Shown here: positions 42,929-51,381 of the stretch, piece after piece | Numbering within the stretch: position 1 is the first letter of the stretch | Layout of the letters: each line of letters starts with the position of its first letter | DNA from: Ga0077527 sp021300125 | GTDB taxonomy: Bacteria > Pseudomonadota > Gammaproteobacteria > Burkholderiales > SG8-41 | Direction: 5' to 3' | Length of the DNA stretch: 64,000 bases | Assembly: GCA_046339595.1 (NCBI GenBank) | Contig: JBKDUF010000046.1 | Location: forward strand, 7,901 to 71,900 | Notes under the pieces: generated by a model | Databases searched by the model: none | What the model was told of the DNA's origin: nothing | The model's input: the letters and a program-made list of their open reading frames with translations, nothing else | Position numbers and translations under genes: made by a program

Positions 42929-43753
42929 ATGATTTTGCTGCACAAACTGATCGCCGTGGTTGCCGCACTGTCCACACTGGGCGTCACCGCCAGTTGCCAA
43001 TCCACCACCTCTGGCGGGTCGGTCGGCGCCGACCGCAAGCAACTGCTGCTGGTCTCCTCCGACCAGCTCAACCAGATGGCGGCCAAGGCCTACCTGCAGC
43101 TGCGGCAGGAATCGGCCAAAAAAGGTGTCCTCAACACCGACGCCGCGCTGACCGCGCGCGTGCGGGCCATCGCCGCGCGCATCACGCCGCACACCCGGGT
43201 ATTCCGTGCCGACGCACCAGGCTGGAAATGGGAGGTCAACACCATTACCAGCGACCAGCTCAATGCCTTCTGCATGCCTGGCGGGAAGATCATGTTCTAC
43301 ACCGGCATCGTGCAGCGGCTGAAACTCACGGATGACGAGATTGCAGTGATCATGGGCCACGAGATCGCACACGCCCTGCGTGAGCACTCGCGCGAACAGG
43401 TCTCGCAGGCCGTGGCAGCCGAGGCCGCCATCGGCATTGGCGCCGCGCTGCTCGGGCTCGGCGACGGCACCGCCAACCTCACCGGCACCGCCTACCAGGC
43501 GCTAGTTGCTACACGCTTCAGCCGCGGCCACGAAACCGAAGCTGACCGCATCGGCCTCGAACTTGCCGCACGCAGCGGCTATGACCCCCGCGCCGGCATC
43601 ACGTTATGGAAAAAGATGCTGGGCGCAAACCAGGGTGGGCGGCCGCCGGAATTCCTCAGCACCCATCCTGCTGAAAACCGGCGTATCCAGGATCTCGAAG
43701 CCCTGATGCCCGCGGTGCTCCCGCTCTATGAGGCAGCCCGCGGCGGCCGCTGA
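42929..43753 (+). CDS. M48-family metalloprotease, exported
   Basis: 274 residues. An N-terminal signal sequence of about 23 residues ends in VTASCQST, close to but not matching a standard lipobox. The zinc motif HEIAH is at 144-148, with the third ligand in the HETEADRIGLELA helix. NAFCMPGGKIMFYTG is the usual substrate-edge strand. It belongs to the periplasmic M48 group related to LoiP/BepA that handles misfolded outer-membrane proteins. The ATG at 42929 is favoured over the one at 42905 because a G-run precedes it. Confidence 0.88.
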   Translation: MILLHKLIAVVAALSTLGVTASCQSTTSGGSVGADRKQLLLVSSDQLNQMAAKAYLQLRQESAKKGVLNTDAALTARVRAIAARITPHTRVFRADAPGWKWEVNTITSDQLNAFCMPGGKIMFYTGIVQRLKLTDDEIAVIMGHEIAHALREHSREQVSQAVAAEAAIGIGAALLGLGDGTANLTGTAYQALVATRFSRGHETEADRIGLELAARSGYDPRAGITLWKKMLGANQGGRPPEFLSTHPAENRRIQDLEALMPAVLPLYEAARGGR

Positions 43754-43765
43754 CGAATAAACCCA

Positions 43766-44280
43766 CTGCGTAAGCGGCTGTTTCCTGTGGCCGCACTCGC
43801 ACTTGCAGTGTCACCCGGCATCGCCTCGGCACGGGTGCCGCCTGGCGCAGAAGAAGCAGCGCGCATGCTGGAACGCGACCCTTACGATGCGGTAACCATC
43901 GCCGCAGTGGCGAACGACGAAGACACCCTGCGCGCGCTGCTCGCCGAGGACGCCAGCGCGGAGCTGATCACCAGCCGCATGATGGCACTGCACTGATTGC
44001 AGCAGCCCACCTCGGCCACGCCCGCGTGTTGAAGCAGCTGATCGCTGCCGGCGCGCCGCTGGACCATGTCAACAACCTGCACTGGACCGCGCTGATCGAA
44101 TTCATCGTGCTGGGCAACGGCTCCCCTCGCCATACCTAAACCCTGCGCCTGCTGGTCAAGGCCGGGGCGAGCCACAAGCCCACCGACTGCAACGGCAATA
44201 CCCCGCTCAGGCCGGCAAAAGGGTGCCGTTAAAAGCCATGGTGGAAATCCTGTATAAAGCCGGCGCGAAAAAGAACCGCA
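43766..44280 (+). pseudogene. Decayed ankyrin-repeat gene
   Basis: An exported ankyrin-repeat protein can be traced: a signal-like start (RKRLFPVAALALAVSPGIASA), then repeats such as GHARVLKQLIAAGAPLDHVN and TLRLLVKAGAS. The frame is broken near 43985 (the stop at 43994 replaces the continuation GTALIAAAHLGH in another frame), by a nonsense TAA at 44137-44139, and by a further shift near 44210. No ATG exists at the expected start (CTG at 43766). It lies directly after the M48 protease and ends a few bases before the convergent ABC-F gene. Confidence 0.8.
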
Positions 44281-44286
44281 CGTGCC

Positions 44287-45906
44287 TTATTTTTCCGGCA
44301 GCGCCTGCCGCTCGGCCTCAAGCTTGGTCCTGAGCAGCCAATCGCGGTAGTCGTCCATGTCACCGTCATAGGGCTGCAGCCGTCCGTCGGCAACGATCAG
44401 GAACTGGTCGGTGGTGGCGCGCAGCAGGTGACGGTCGTGCGACACCAGCACCAGCGTGCCCTCGAACTGCGCCAGCGCCACGGTCAGCGCCTCACGGGTT
44501 TCCAGGTCGAGGTGGTTGGTCGGCTCGTCCAGCAGCAGCAGGTTGGGTCGCTGCCAGACAATCATCGCCAGCGCGAGGCGTGCCTTCTCGCCACCGGAGA
44601 AATGGGTGATCGGATTGAGCGCCATTTCACCGGGGAAATTGAATCCGCCGAGAAAGCCGCGCAGCTCCTGCTCACGCACCCGCGGTGCAACCTTCGCCAG
44701 GTTCCACAGCGGTGATTCGTCGTCGCGCAGCATTTCCACCTGGTGCTGGGCAAAGTAGCCGATCGCCAGGCCCTTGTTGAAATTGGCGCTGCCCGACAGC
44801 GGCGCCAGTTCACCGGCGATGGTCTTGATCAGTGTGGACTTGCCGGCGCCGTTGATGCCGAGCAGGCCGTAACGCTGGCCGCTCTGCAGCGAAAAATTGA
44901 TACCGTCGAGCACCCGCTTTTCGCGGCCGTCCTCGAGCCGGTAACCGGCCACCACATCCTCCATCACCAGCAGCGGATCGGGTGCACGCAGCGGTTCCCG
45001 GAACTCGAACTGGAACGGCGCGGAGACATGCAACGGCGCCAGGTCCTCCATCCTGGCCAGCATTTTCATGCGGCTCTGGGCCTGGCGCGCCTTGCTCGCC
45101 TGCGCCTTGAAGCGGTTGATGAAGGATTCGAGGTGGGCGCGCTCTCGCTGCTGCTTCTCGATCATGCCCGCGGCCAGCACCACCGCGGCGGCGCGCTGGC
45201 GCTCGAAGTCGGAGTAATGCCCGGCGTAACGCTTCAGTTTCTGGTTGTCGATATGGACGATCACGTTGACCACGCCGTCGAGAAAATCACGGTCGTGCGA
45301 GACGATCACCAGCGTGCCGCGGTATTTCTTGAGCCACTCCTCGACCCACAGGATCGCGTCGAGGTCGAGGTGGTTGGTCGGCTCGTCCAGCAGCAGCAGG
45401 TCCGAGGGGCACATCAGCGCCTGCGCGAGATTGAGCCGCATCCGCCAGCCCCCGGAAAAACTCGCCACCGGCTGCCCCATCTGGTCGTGGCTGAAGCCGA
45501 GGCCGTAGAGCAGGCGCTCGGCGCGCGAATGCGCGGTCCAGGCGTCGGCATCGGCAAGATCGGCATAGACCGTGCCGATGCGTTCGCCATCGCCTTCGGC
45601 TTCAGCCGCAGCCAGTTCGTCCTCGAGACGGCGCAGCGTGGTGTCTCCATCAATGGCGTAATCGATGGCCGCGCGCTCCAGCGCCGGTGTTTCCTGCGCG
45701 ACATGGGCGACACGCCAGCGCTGGGGGAAATCAACCTCCCCCTGGTCGGCGTGCAGTTCGCCGCGCAGCAGCGCAAACAGGCTGGACTTGCCGGTGCCGT
45801 TGGCACCGATCAGCCCGATCTTGTCCCCGGGGTTGAGCGAGAGGTCGGCATCTTCGAGCAACACCTTGGCGCCGCGGCGCAGCGTAATCTGGCTGAAACG
45901 GATCAT
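44287..45906 (-). CDS. ABC-F family ATPase (YheS-like)
   Basis: 539 residues with two ABC domains and no membrane segment. Walker A motifs GANGTGKSS (about 34-42) and GINGAGKST (about 347), signatures SGGW and SGGEK, and two LLLLDEPTNHLDL Walker B motifs are present. The linker with KQQRERAHLESFINRFKAQ is the P-site tRNA interaction motif type of ABC-F factors. It acts on the ribosome, probably relieving stalled complexes. It resembles YheS more than Uup, as it lacks the long C-terminal coiled coil. Confidence 0.92.
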   Translation of the reverse strand: MIRFSQITLRRGAKVLLEDADLSLNPGDKIGLIGANGTGKSSLFALLRGELHADQGEVDFPQRWRVAHVAQETPALERAAIDYAIDGDTTLRRLEDELAAAEAEGDGERIGTVYADLADADAWTAHSRAERLLYGLGFSHDQMGQPVASFSGGWRMRLNLAQALMCPSDLLLLDEPTNHLDLDAILWVEEWLKKYRGTLVIVSHDRDFLDGVVNVIVHIDNQKLKRYAGHYSDFERQRAAAVVLAAGMIEKQQRERAHLESFINRFKAQASKARQAQSRMKMLARMEDLAPLHVSAPFQFEFREPLRAPDPLLVMEDVVAGYRLEDGREKRVLDGINFSLQSGQRYGLLGINGAGKSTLIKTIAGELAPLSGSANFNKGLAIGYFAQHQVEMLRDDESPLWNLAKVAPRVREQELRGFLGGFNFPGEMALNPITHFSGGEKARLALAMIVWQRPNLLLLDEPTNHLDLETREALTVALAQFEGTLVLVSHDRHLLRATTDQFLIVADGRLQPYDGDMDDYRDWLLRTKLEAERQALPEK

Positions 45907-46003
45907 CGGAATGCGGCAGAGCGCCGCGCAAAGAGGCGCATTCTACGCAGATTGACTGCCTCCCGCCCGCATTCCCCGCGCTGGGACCGAACCGCGCCGG
46001 TGC

Positions 46004-46813
46004 TCAGCGGCCGCTGCTCTCCGGCCAGGCGCTGGCGTCAATGGCCTCGCGATAGGCATGCCAGGTGGCATGGCCGAGCAGCGGTACCGTCAGCGCCAGG
46101 CCGAGCAGCGCGGTGGCGAAGCCGATGCCGGTCAGGAACACGATCAGCAGCGCCCACAGCGCCATCGCACGCTTGTTGCGCAGCACCGCATTGACGCTGG
46201 TGACGATGGCAGTGACCGCATCAACCTCGCGGTCACAGATCATCGGCAGCGAGAACGCACTGAACATGAAGGTCAGCAGCGCGAAGATCGAGCCCACCGC
46301 CGAGCCAATGGCCAGAAACACCGCAAGCTGGTTGAGATCAGTACCGCCATCCGCCGGGAAGAACACATGCACCATTGAGCCTGCTCGCGCCCATACCAGA
46401 AACAGGACCAGCAGCGCCAGCGCGAACACCATCGCGTTGCCGAGGGCACGGCGCTGCTCTGCGAAGCAGCGCGACAGGCGGGCCCGCTCTCCGGCCTCAA
46501 GCTGGCGGCTGATGGAATACAGGCCCAGCGCCAGCAACGGCGCGACAAACACGAAACCCGACATCAGCACCAGCACCGCCCAGTAGCTGCCCAGGCGCAG
46601 GCCGATGCCAGTCACCCCCCAGGACAGCACCACGATCGCCAGGCCGCAGGCCAGGCTCTGCCGCGGCGCGCGTTTGAGGTCGGACCAGCCCTGGCGCAGC
46701 CAGCCCAGCGCGGCGAGTGGCGGCAAAGCCCGACAGGGCGCGACAAACGGCAGTTCGCCCGCAGGCTGTGCGTCCTGACCAACGGGATCAGGGAACAAGT
46801 CTGGCTTTTCCAT
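46004..46813 (-). CDS. DUF2189 integral membrane protein
   Basis: 269 residues. After a charged N-terminal tail (1-30) there are about six hydrophobic segments. The sequence WLRQGWSDLKRAPRQSLACG, the FVFVAPLLALGLYSISRQLE helix and a FALLTFMFSAFSLPMICDRE helix are typical of DUF2189. Function is unknown in the family. It is 97 bp upstream (on the minus strand) of the ABC-F gene; no clear terminator lies between them. Confidence 0.82.
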   Translation of the reverse strand: MEKPDLFPDPVGQDAQPAGELPFVAPCRALPPLAALGWLRQGWSDLKRAPRQSLACGLAIVVLSWGVTGIGLRLGSYWAVLVLMSGFVFVAPLLALGLYSISRQLEAGERARLSRCFAEQRRALGNAMVFALALLVLFLVWARAGSMVHVFFPADGGTDLNQLAVFLAIGSAVGSIFALLTFMFSAFSLPMICDREVDAVTAIVTSVNAVLRNKRAMALWALLIVFLTGIGFATALLGLALTVPLLGHATWHAYREAIDASAWPESSGR

Positions 46814-47010
46814 GGCGCGTCAGACCGCAACCGCACACATATGCAGCGGTGCGATGCCCTGAAAATGATTCCGGACAAACCGCACGCCGGAGGAGAGGGA
46901 AGACACTGACCAGCGCGGATGCTGCGACTGCAAATGGCATGGCTTCCTCCCTGAGAAGCACTGCTCACAGCGGGCCGACGGACCAAAGCCCGCCGGCCGG
47001 GTGTAAAAAT
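46814..47010. other. Intergenic region with no recognised gene
   Basis: 197 bp between the DUF2189 start and the end of the UGSC gene. A GC-rich stretch with imperfect self-complementarity lies at 46975-47000, next to the end of the UGSC gene. Nothing else was recognised. Confidence 0.4.
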
Positions 47011-47544
47011 CTACTGATGGCCTTTCAACAACAGGTCCACCACCTGGGGCGCGATCTCCGCCGCGCGCTGGTCCATCTGTTCCGGCGTCAGGTTGGCGAT
47101 CGGGTGCGGCATGACCAGGAACTTCAGGTCCGGCACGCCCCAGGTCTTCGCCATCGCCTTGCCCGTCACCGTGAACACGTGGGTGACGATGGACGCCGAA
47201 GGAATCCCCTGCTGCTCAAATACGATGCTGTCGAGCACACTGCCCGAGCTGCATGACCCTCAATCGCCGACGCCTGCAACGATGATGTCGCAGTTCTGCT
47301 TGTACTCGGCAATCATCTCCGGGCCGGGGGCCGAACCGGCGCTTTTCTTTTTGCGGATCACATGCGACTTCGCACCGTGTTCCTTCTCGAGGATCGCTGC
47401 GATGCGCATCAGCAGCTGGTCGGAGTTGTGCTTGGTGTTGTCGACCAGACCGATGCGCAGGCCCTGGAGCGACTTCGGCCGCGGCACGAAGTTGATCTTG
47501 CGACTGCTGGTTTCGGTGGTGGGATCGTAGATCTGGATGCTCAT
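47011..47544 (-). CDS. UGSC-motif selenoprotein (in-frame TGA read as selenocysteine)
   Basis: 177 residues if the TGA at 47260-47262 is read through: 94 residues before it and 82 after, in the same frame. Around the TGA the product reads AGVGD-U95-G-S-C98-SSGSV, the UGSC motif of a family already known as predicted selenoproteins (Cys homologues also exist). U95 and C98 form a UxxC redox pair. The upstream part has DNTKHNSDQL, and the downstream part IVTHVFTVTGKAMAK is well formed, so the gene is not decayed. A SECIS-like hairpin follows the TGA. It is encoded next to its usual type of partner, the 345-residue protein upstream. The enzymatic reaction is unknown. Confidence 0.88.
47225..47254 (-). 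promoter_or_regulatory. Bacterial SECIS element of the UGSC gene
   Basis: On the mRNA, 5 nt after the UGA, AUGC pairs with GCAU (outer stem), then a small internal loop (AGC/CA), then UCGGGC pairs with GCUCGA (6 bp with one GU), and the apical loop is AGUGU. The loop begins 18 nt after the UGA and has G as its second base. These values fit the known bacterial SECIS pattern (short loop, G within the first two bases, about 16-37 nt from UGA). Confidence 0.75.
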
Positions 47545-47598
47545 GGCGATCTCCTAAATAAAAATCAATTAAAACAATGGGTTGAATACACCCACATT

Positions 47599-48636
47599 TC
47601 AAGGACACCGGATTTCCCGGGTAACACTCTGCGAACCGTTCTTGCCGCCCCAGCCGGGGATGTAACAGGACTGCACGCCGGCCTTGCCGCCGGCGGCGAT
47701 GACCAGCAAATCCTGCGGCGTGTGCACCAGCGGCTGCATCGTGGCTTCGGATTCGGCGGTGACCGGGCCGGGGCGTATGTTGGCGCGCTGCATCTCGGCC
47801 TGCGACAACTGGCTGTGCTCGAACACATAACGCTGCACATCCTCGCGCGACCAGCCCGCCTTCTGCATGATCAGCTGGTGCTCGCCGGCGAACACCATCG
47901 CGTACTGCGGCTGGCGGTTGGTGCCGGCCGAGAAGCGCATCTGCGCACAGGCCGTGGTCAGCACGCCTTCGGGCGTCGCACTGAGGCCGTTCGAATACTG
48001 ATGCACGCCAAGGGCTGCGAAAATCGTCACCGCGTTATGCTCCGGCTTGAAGCCGCGCGTGGTGTGGAAAGGCGGCCACGGGCTGTCCACCTCGTTCTCG
48101 GCGATGCAGAAGGTGTATTTGCCGGGGTGGCCGAGGCTGGAGCGGTCGAGCACCCCGGGCGTGGTGCCGATCACGTTCTGCATCACGAGGCGGATGGCGC
48201 GGCCGATGGTGGCATTGGCGCGCCAGCCCTGGCCGAACACGTTATCGCCGCTGTTGATGTTGAGCTGTTTCGCGATCGGGCCGTTGACCAGCATGAACAC
48301 CGCCGAGCCGCCGGTGCTGGTTGCCGGGCCGTGGTAGCCGTAGAGCGGATCGGCCAGCGCCTCGACGGTGGCGGTGATCACGGGCATGAACTCCGGCTTG
48401 CAGCCAGCCATCACCGCGTTGATCGCGACCTTCTCGGCGGTCACCGAGACCTGGCGGTTTTCGATGAACGAAAGTTGTTTACCCGGTTCGAGGCCGCCGG
48501 CTTCAAGCATCGCGGCGATCCGCGACGCGGTCGGCGGAATCACCGGCAGGCCGTCGGTCCAGCCATTCGCATAGCAGAGCTCGATGGCGCTGCCTTCGTC
48601 GTCGGCCGTCAGCCGGCGGGACTTCAGTTCGATCAT
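47599..48636 (-). CDS. Conserved protein encoded with the UGSC selenoprotein
   Basis: 345 residues starting at 48636 after GGAGGAG. It contains SAIELCYANGWTDGLPVIPPT at the start, a GGSAVFMLVNGPIAKQLNI stretch, a GHPGKYTFCIAENE segment and a C-terminal domain ending in LLVIAAGGKAGVQ. I do not recognise an enzyme class. Cysteines are scattered (AGCKPE, TTACAQ, QSCYIPG). It ends 54 bp upstream of the UGSC gene on the same strand, so they form an operon and probably work in one complex or reaction. Confidence 0.7.
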   Translation of the reverse strand: MIELKSRRLTADDEGSAIELCYANGWTDGLPVIPPTASRIAAMLEAGGLEPGKQLSFIENRQVSVTAEKVAINAVMAGCKPEFMPVITATVEALADPLYGYHGPATSTGGSAVFMLVNGPIAKQLNINSGDNVFGQGWRANATIGRAIRLVMQNVIGTTPGVLDRSSLGHPGKYTFCIAENEVDSPWPPFHTTRGFKPEHNAVTIFAALGVHQYSNGLSATPEGVLTTACAQMRFSAGTNRQPQYAMVFAGEHQLIMQKAGWSREDVQRYVFEHSQLSQAEMQRANIRPGPVTAESEATMQPLVHTPQDLLVIAAGGKAGVQSCYIPGWGGKNGSQSVTREIRCP

Positions 48637-48779
48637 GCCGCTCCTCCGCTGCGCTTGCTCCGGACGGGCAAGTCTGCAGATCAGTCTACCGCAGTTCACC
48701 GGGAACGCCTGGCGCCGCATCCACATCATGGGCCGGGGACTCTGCTAAGGTGGCAACCTCGTCACCATCCATGCCTGCC

Positions 48780-49109
48780 ATGACCGAACTCGTCCTGCTC
48801 GCCACCGTTGTTGCCCTCGCCTGGCTGTGGTGGGACAGCATGCAGGCGCGCGAAGCCGCGGTCACGGCGGCGCGCGCCGCCTGCGAAGCGGAGGGTCTGC
48901 AGTTCCTTGACGACACGGTCGGCATCGCCTCGCTGCGCCCGGCGCGCAACGCCGGGGGCCGTCTGCTTCTGCAGCGTGCCTACGATTTCGAGTTCAGCGA
49001 CACCGGCGACAACCGCATCCGCGGCAGCGTGGTCACGTTAGGCCGGCGGGTGATCCTGCTGCGCGTACTGCCGCCGCAGCCGGTGGCAACCGTCACCCGC
49101 ATCCGCTGA
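48780..49109 (+). CDS. DUF3301 membrane-anchored protein
   Basis: 109 residues. One N-terminal transmembrane segment (ELVLLATVVALAWLWWD) is followed by a soluble domain with ACEAEGLQFLDDTVG and LLQRAYDFEFSDTGDNR, the pattern of DUF3301 proteins. Function unknown. An ATG at 48771 is also possible. It converges with the SDR gene at 49119, leaving only 9 bp between the stops, and is transcribed away from the UGSC operon. Confidence 0.82.
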   Translation: MTELVLLATVVALAWLWWDSMQAREAAVTAARAACEAEGLQFLDDTVGIASLRPARNAGGRLLLQRAYDFEFSDTGDNRIRGSVVTLGRRVILLRVLPPQPVATVTRIR

Positions 49110-49118
49110 TCACGCCGG

Positions 49119-49901
49119 CTATTGCGCGGTCCAGCCGCCGTCGATGGCCTGCAGGCTGCCGGTGATGGAGGCGGCTTCGTCACCGGCCAGAAAAACAGCC
49201 AGCGCCGCCACCTGCTCCACGGTGACAAACTGCTTCGTCGGCTGTGCCGCGAGCAGTACGTCGCGCACCACCGCCTCCTCGCTGATGCCGCGTGCCCTTG
49301 CGGTGTCCGGAATCTGTTTCTGCACCAGCGGCGTCAATACATAACCCGGGCAGATCGCATTGCAGGTGATGCCGAAGGCGGCAGTTTCCAGCGCCACCGT
49401 TTTGGTCAGTCCCGCGACACCGTGCTTGGCCGCGACATAGGCCGACTTGAACGGGGAAGCCACCAGCGCATGCGCCGAGGCCATGTTGATGATGCGCCCC
49501 CAGCCGCGGCGCTTCATGCCGGGCACGGCATGGCGGATGGTGTGGAACAGCGCCACCAGGTTGAGTTCGATGATGTCGCACCATTTGTCCGGCGGAAAAT
49601 CCTCGACCGGCGACACGAACTGGATGCCGGCATTGTTGACCAGGATATCCACTGCACCGAAGCAGGCTTCTGCCTGTGCCATCAGATCGGCAATCTCGTC
49701 CGGCCTGCGCAGGTCGGCGCCGTGGTATTCGGCGCGAACGCCATGCTCGGCGGCGATGCGCCGGCGCAGGGCCTCGACCTGCGCCGTCTCGCCAAAGCCG
49801 TTGAGCATGACATTGACGCCCCTTCCGGCGAACGCCTCGGCGATGCCGAGGCCGATGCCGCTGGTGGAACCGGTGATTACCGCGTTTCTGTCCTTGAGCA
49901 T
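49119..49901 (-). CDS. bdhA: 3-hydroxybutyrate dehydrogenase (SDR)
   Basis: 260 residues from the ATG at 49901 (GGAGGTGG upstream). It has the SDR motifs GSTSGIG, NNAGIQ, S-Y-K with YVAAKHG, and CPGYVLTPLV, a combination close to bacterial D-3-hydroxybutyrate dehydrogenases. It interconverts 3-hydroxybutyrate and acetoacetate using NAD, as in polyhydroxybutyrate turnover. It lies between the two selenoprotein genes on the same strand; a terminator separates it from the peroxiredoxin gene. Confidence 0.88.
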   Translation of the reverse strand: MLKDRNAVITGSTSGIGLGIAEAFAGRGVNVMLNGFGETAQVEALRRRIAAEHGVRAEYHGADLRRPDEIADLMAQAEACFGAVDILVNNAGIQFVSPVEDFPPDKWCDIIELNLVALFHTIRHAVPGMKRRGWGRIINMASAHALVASPFKSAYVAAKHGVAGLTKTVALETAAFGITCNAICPGYVLTPLVQKQIPDTARARGISEEAVVRDVLLAAQPTKQFVTVEQVAALAVFLAGDEAASITGSLQAIDGGWTAQ

Positions 49902-49946
49902 GACCACCTCCGTTGCTGGCACATCATGCACCCGAATGCCGCCATG

Positions 49947-49977
49947 AAAAAGGCCGGCGGTGGCAGCCGCCGGCCTT
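49947..49977 (-). terminator. Rho-independent terminator of the selenoperoxiredoxin gene
   Basis: On the minus strand, AAGGCCGGCGG pairs with CCGCCGGCCTT (11 bp, loop CTGCCA), followed by TTT. It starts 20 nt after the peroxiredoxin stop. This separates that gene from bdhA. Confidence 0.85.
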
Positions 49978-49996
49978 GCCGCCCCGATGCGCCGGG

Positions 49997-50458
49997 TCAG
50001 AGCTTGCGGATTTCCGCCAGCAGCTCATCACTGGCAGGGATCGTGCCCTGCGGGTAGACCTTGGCGTAGCGGATGACGCCCCCCGCATCGATGACGTAGG
50101 CGGCGCGCTTGTCGATACCGCGTTCCTCGTTGAAGATGCCAAAGGCCCTGCCCACCGCGCCATGCGGCCAGAAATCCGACAGCAGCGGGAACGGCACCCC
50201 GCCGAGGACATCGGCCCAGCCCTTCAGGCTCGGCGTCGGGTCTATGCTCAACTGCAGGATCTCGGTGTTGAGCGCCTTGAATTTGTCGTAGTTCTCACGG
50301 AACCCACGGACTTGATTGGTTCACCCGCCGGTAAATGCAAAAGGCATGAACGCGACCACGACCGGCCGGCCGCGGAACGCGGACAGCGTGACCTTCTGGT
50401 CGGAATTGTGCGCGGCCAGCGAAAAATCGGGCGCGGCGCTGCCAGCTTGAATTTCCAT
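49997..50458 (-). CDS. Peroxiredoxin (AhpE/BCP-like) with selenocysteine at the peroxidatic site
   Basis: 153 residues when TGA at 50321-50323 is read as selenocysteine 46. The flanks read PFAFTGG-U46-TNQVRGFRENY, which fits the peroxiredoxin motif PxxxTxxC with Sec replacing the peroxidatic Cys. The start at 50458 follows GGGAG; the frame is uninterrupted otherwise, and the later motifs (PFPLLSDFWPHG, RAAYVIDAGGVIRY) are intact. There is no cysteine anywhere in the protein, so it is a one-Sec type that needs an external reductant. A SECIS candidate follows the TGA and a terminator follows the gene. Sec-containing peroxiredoxins are known in other bacteria. Confidence 0.88.
50287..50308 (-). 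promoter_or_regulatory. Bacterial SECIS element of the peroxiredoxin gene
   Basis: On the mRNA, CGUG pairs with UACG, a single G bulges, GUUC pairs with GAAC, and the apical loop is CGUGA. The loop starts 21 nt after the UGA and its second base is G, matching the bacterial SECIS pattern. The stem is shorter than that of the UGSC gene, so support is somewhat weaker. Confidence 0.68.
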
Positions 50459-50538
50459 GCAAGTTCTCCCGGGATTGAGTGGGTGCTGCGGACTGCCTGC
50501 GCAGAATACCGGCACGGCGGCGCCGAGGCAACGCGGAT

Positions 50539-51381
50539 TCAGCGGCGGCGCTCGTGGCGGATCATGTAGAGGCTGCTCGCCACCACCACCGTAGCCCCCG
50601 CCCACAGCCAGACGTCGGGTACCTCGCCCCAGATCAGGAAGCCGAACAGCGCCGCCCACAGCAGCGCGGTGTAGCGGATCGGCGCCAGCAGCGAGGCTTC
50701 CCCGCTGCGCAGCGCCTCGATCATGCAGAAATGCGCGGTACCGTTGAACACCCCTGCGGCGACGATCCACATCGCGGCCTGGGCATCCACCGGCTTCCAG
50801 CCCAGCGGCAGCGTGGTAAAGCCGCCGGCCATCAGGATGATGTTCGACCAGAACAGGATGGACATCGAGCTTTCGCTGCGTGACATGCGCCGGGTCAGCA
50901 CGTCGCGCAGCGCGTTGACCGCAGCGGCGGCCAGCGGAATCAGCAGCGCCCACTGGAAATCCATGCCACCCGGGCGCAGGATGATCAGCACCCCGGCAAA
51001 GCCGCCGAGCACGGCCACCCAGCGGTGGTGACCGATGCGCTCCTTGAGCATCGGCATCGACAGCAGCACCATGAACACCGGGCTCAGGAACAGCATGGTG
51101 ATCGCGGTGGCGAGCGGCAATTCGGCAAGGCTCCACACGATCAGGGCCGAACCGACGATGAACAGCAACCCGCGCGCGAGCTGGCCCTGTACATCGACCA
51201 TGCGCAGCTGCGACCAGTGGCTGAACAGCATCACATAGGGCAGCAGCACCATCAGAGTGGCTGTCTGGCGCAGGCCGATCACCTGGCCTACCGGATAGGT
51301 CTGCACCAGGTGCTTGGTGGCGGCATCGTTGGCGGTGATGAGCAGGATGCCCAGCACCATCAGCAGCAGGCTGCGCAGCAT
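50539..51381 (-). CDS. EamA-family (DMT) transporter
   Basis: 280 residues with ten predicted hydrophobic helices in two EamA repeats. The first repeat contains GLRQTATLMVLLPYV and ends near VLGGFAGVLIILRPGG, the typical end of an EamA unit. It probably exports amino acids or metabolites. Its ATG overlaps the stop of the upstream MFS gene (TGATG), so the two are coupled. The selenoperoxiredoxin gene follows 80 bp downstream on the same strand and may share the transcript. Confidence 0.88.
   Translation of the reverse strand: MLRSLLLMVLGILLITANDAATKHLVQTYPVGQVIGLRQTATLMVLLPYVMLFSHWSQLRMVDVQGQLARGLLFIVGSALIVWSLAELPLATAITMLFLSPVFMVLLSMPMLKERIGHHRWVAVLGGFAGVLIILRPGGMDFQWALLIPLAAAAVNALRDVLTRRMSRSESSMSILFWSNIILMAGGFTTLPLGWKPVDAQAAMWIVAAGVFNGTAHFCMIEALRSGEASLLAPIRYTALLWAALFGFLIWGEVPDVWLWAGATVVVASSLYMIRHERRR

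Noticed and set aside
43766..44280. The TGA at 43994 in the ankyrin gene as a third selenocysteine codon
   Set aside because: The ankyrin pattern continues in a different frame after it, and further stops and shifts follow, so it is a frameshift and not a recoded codon.
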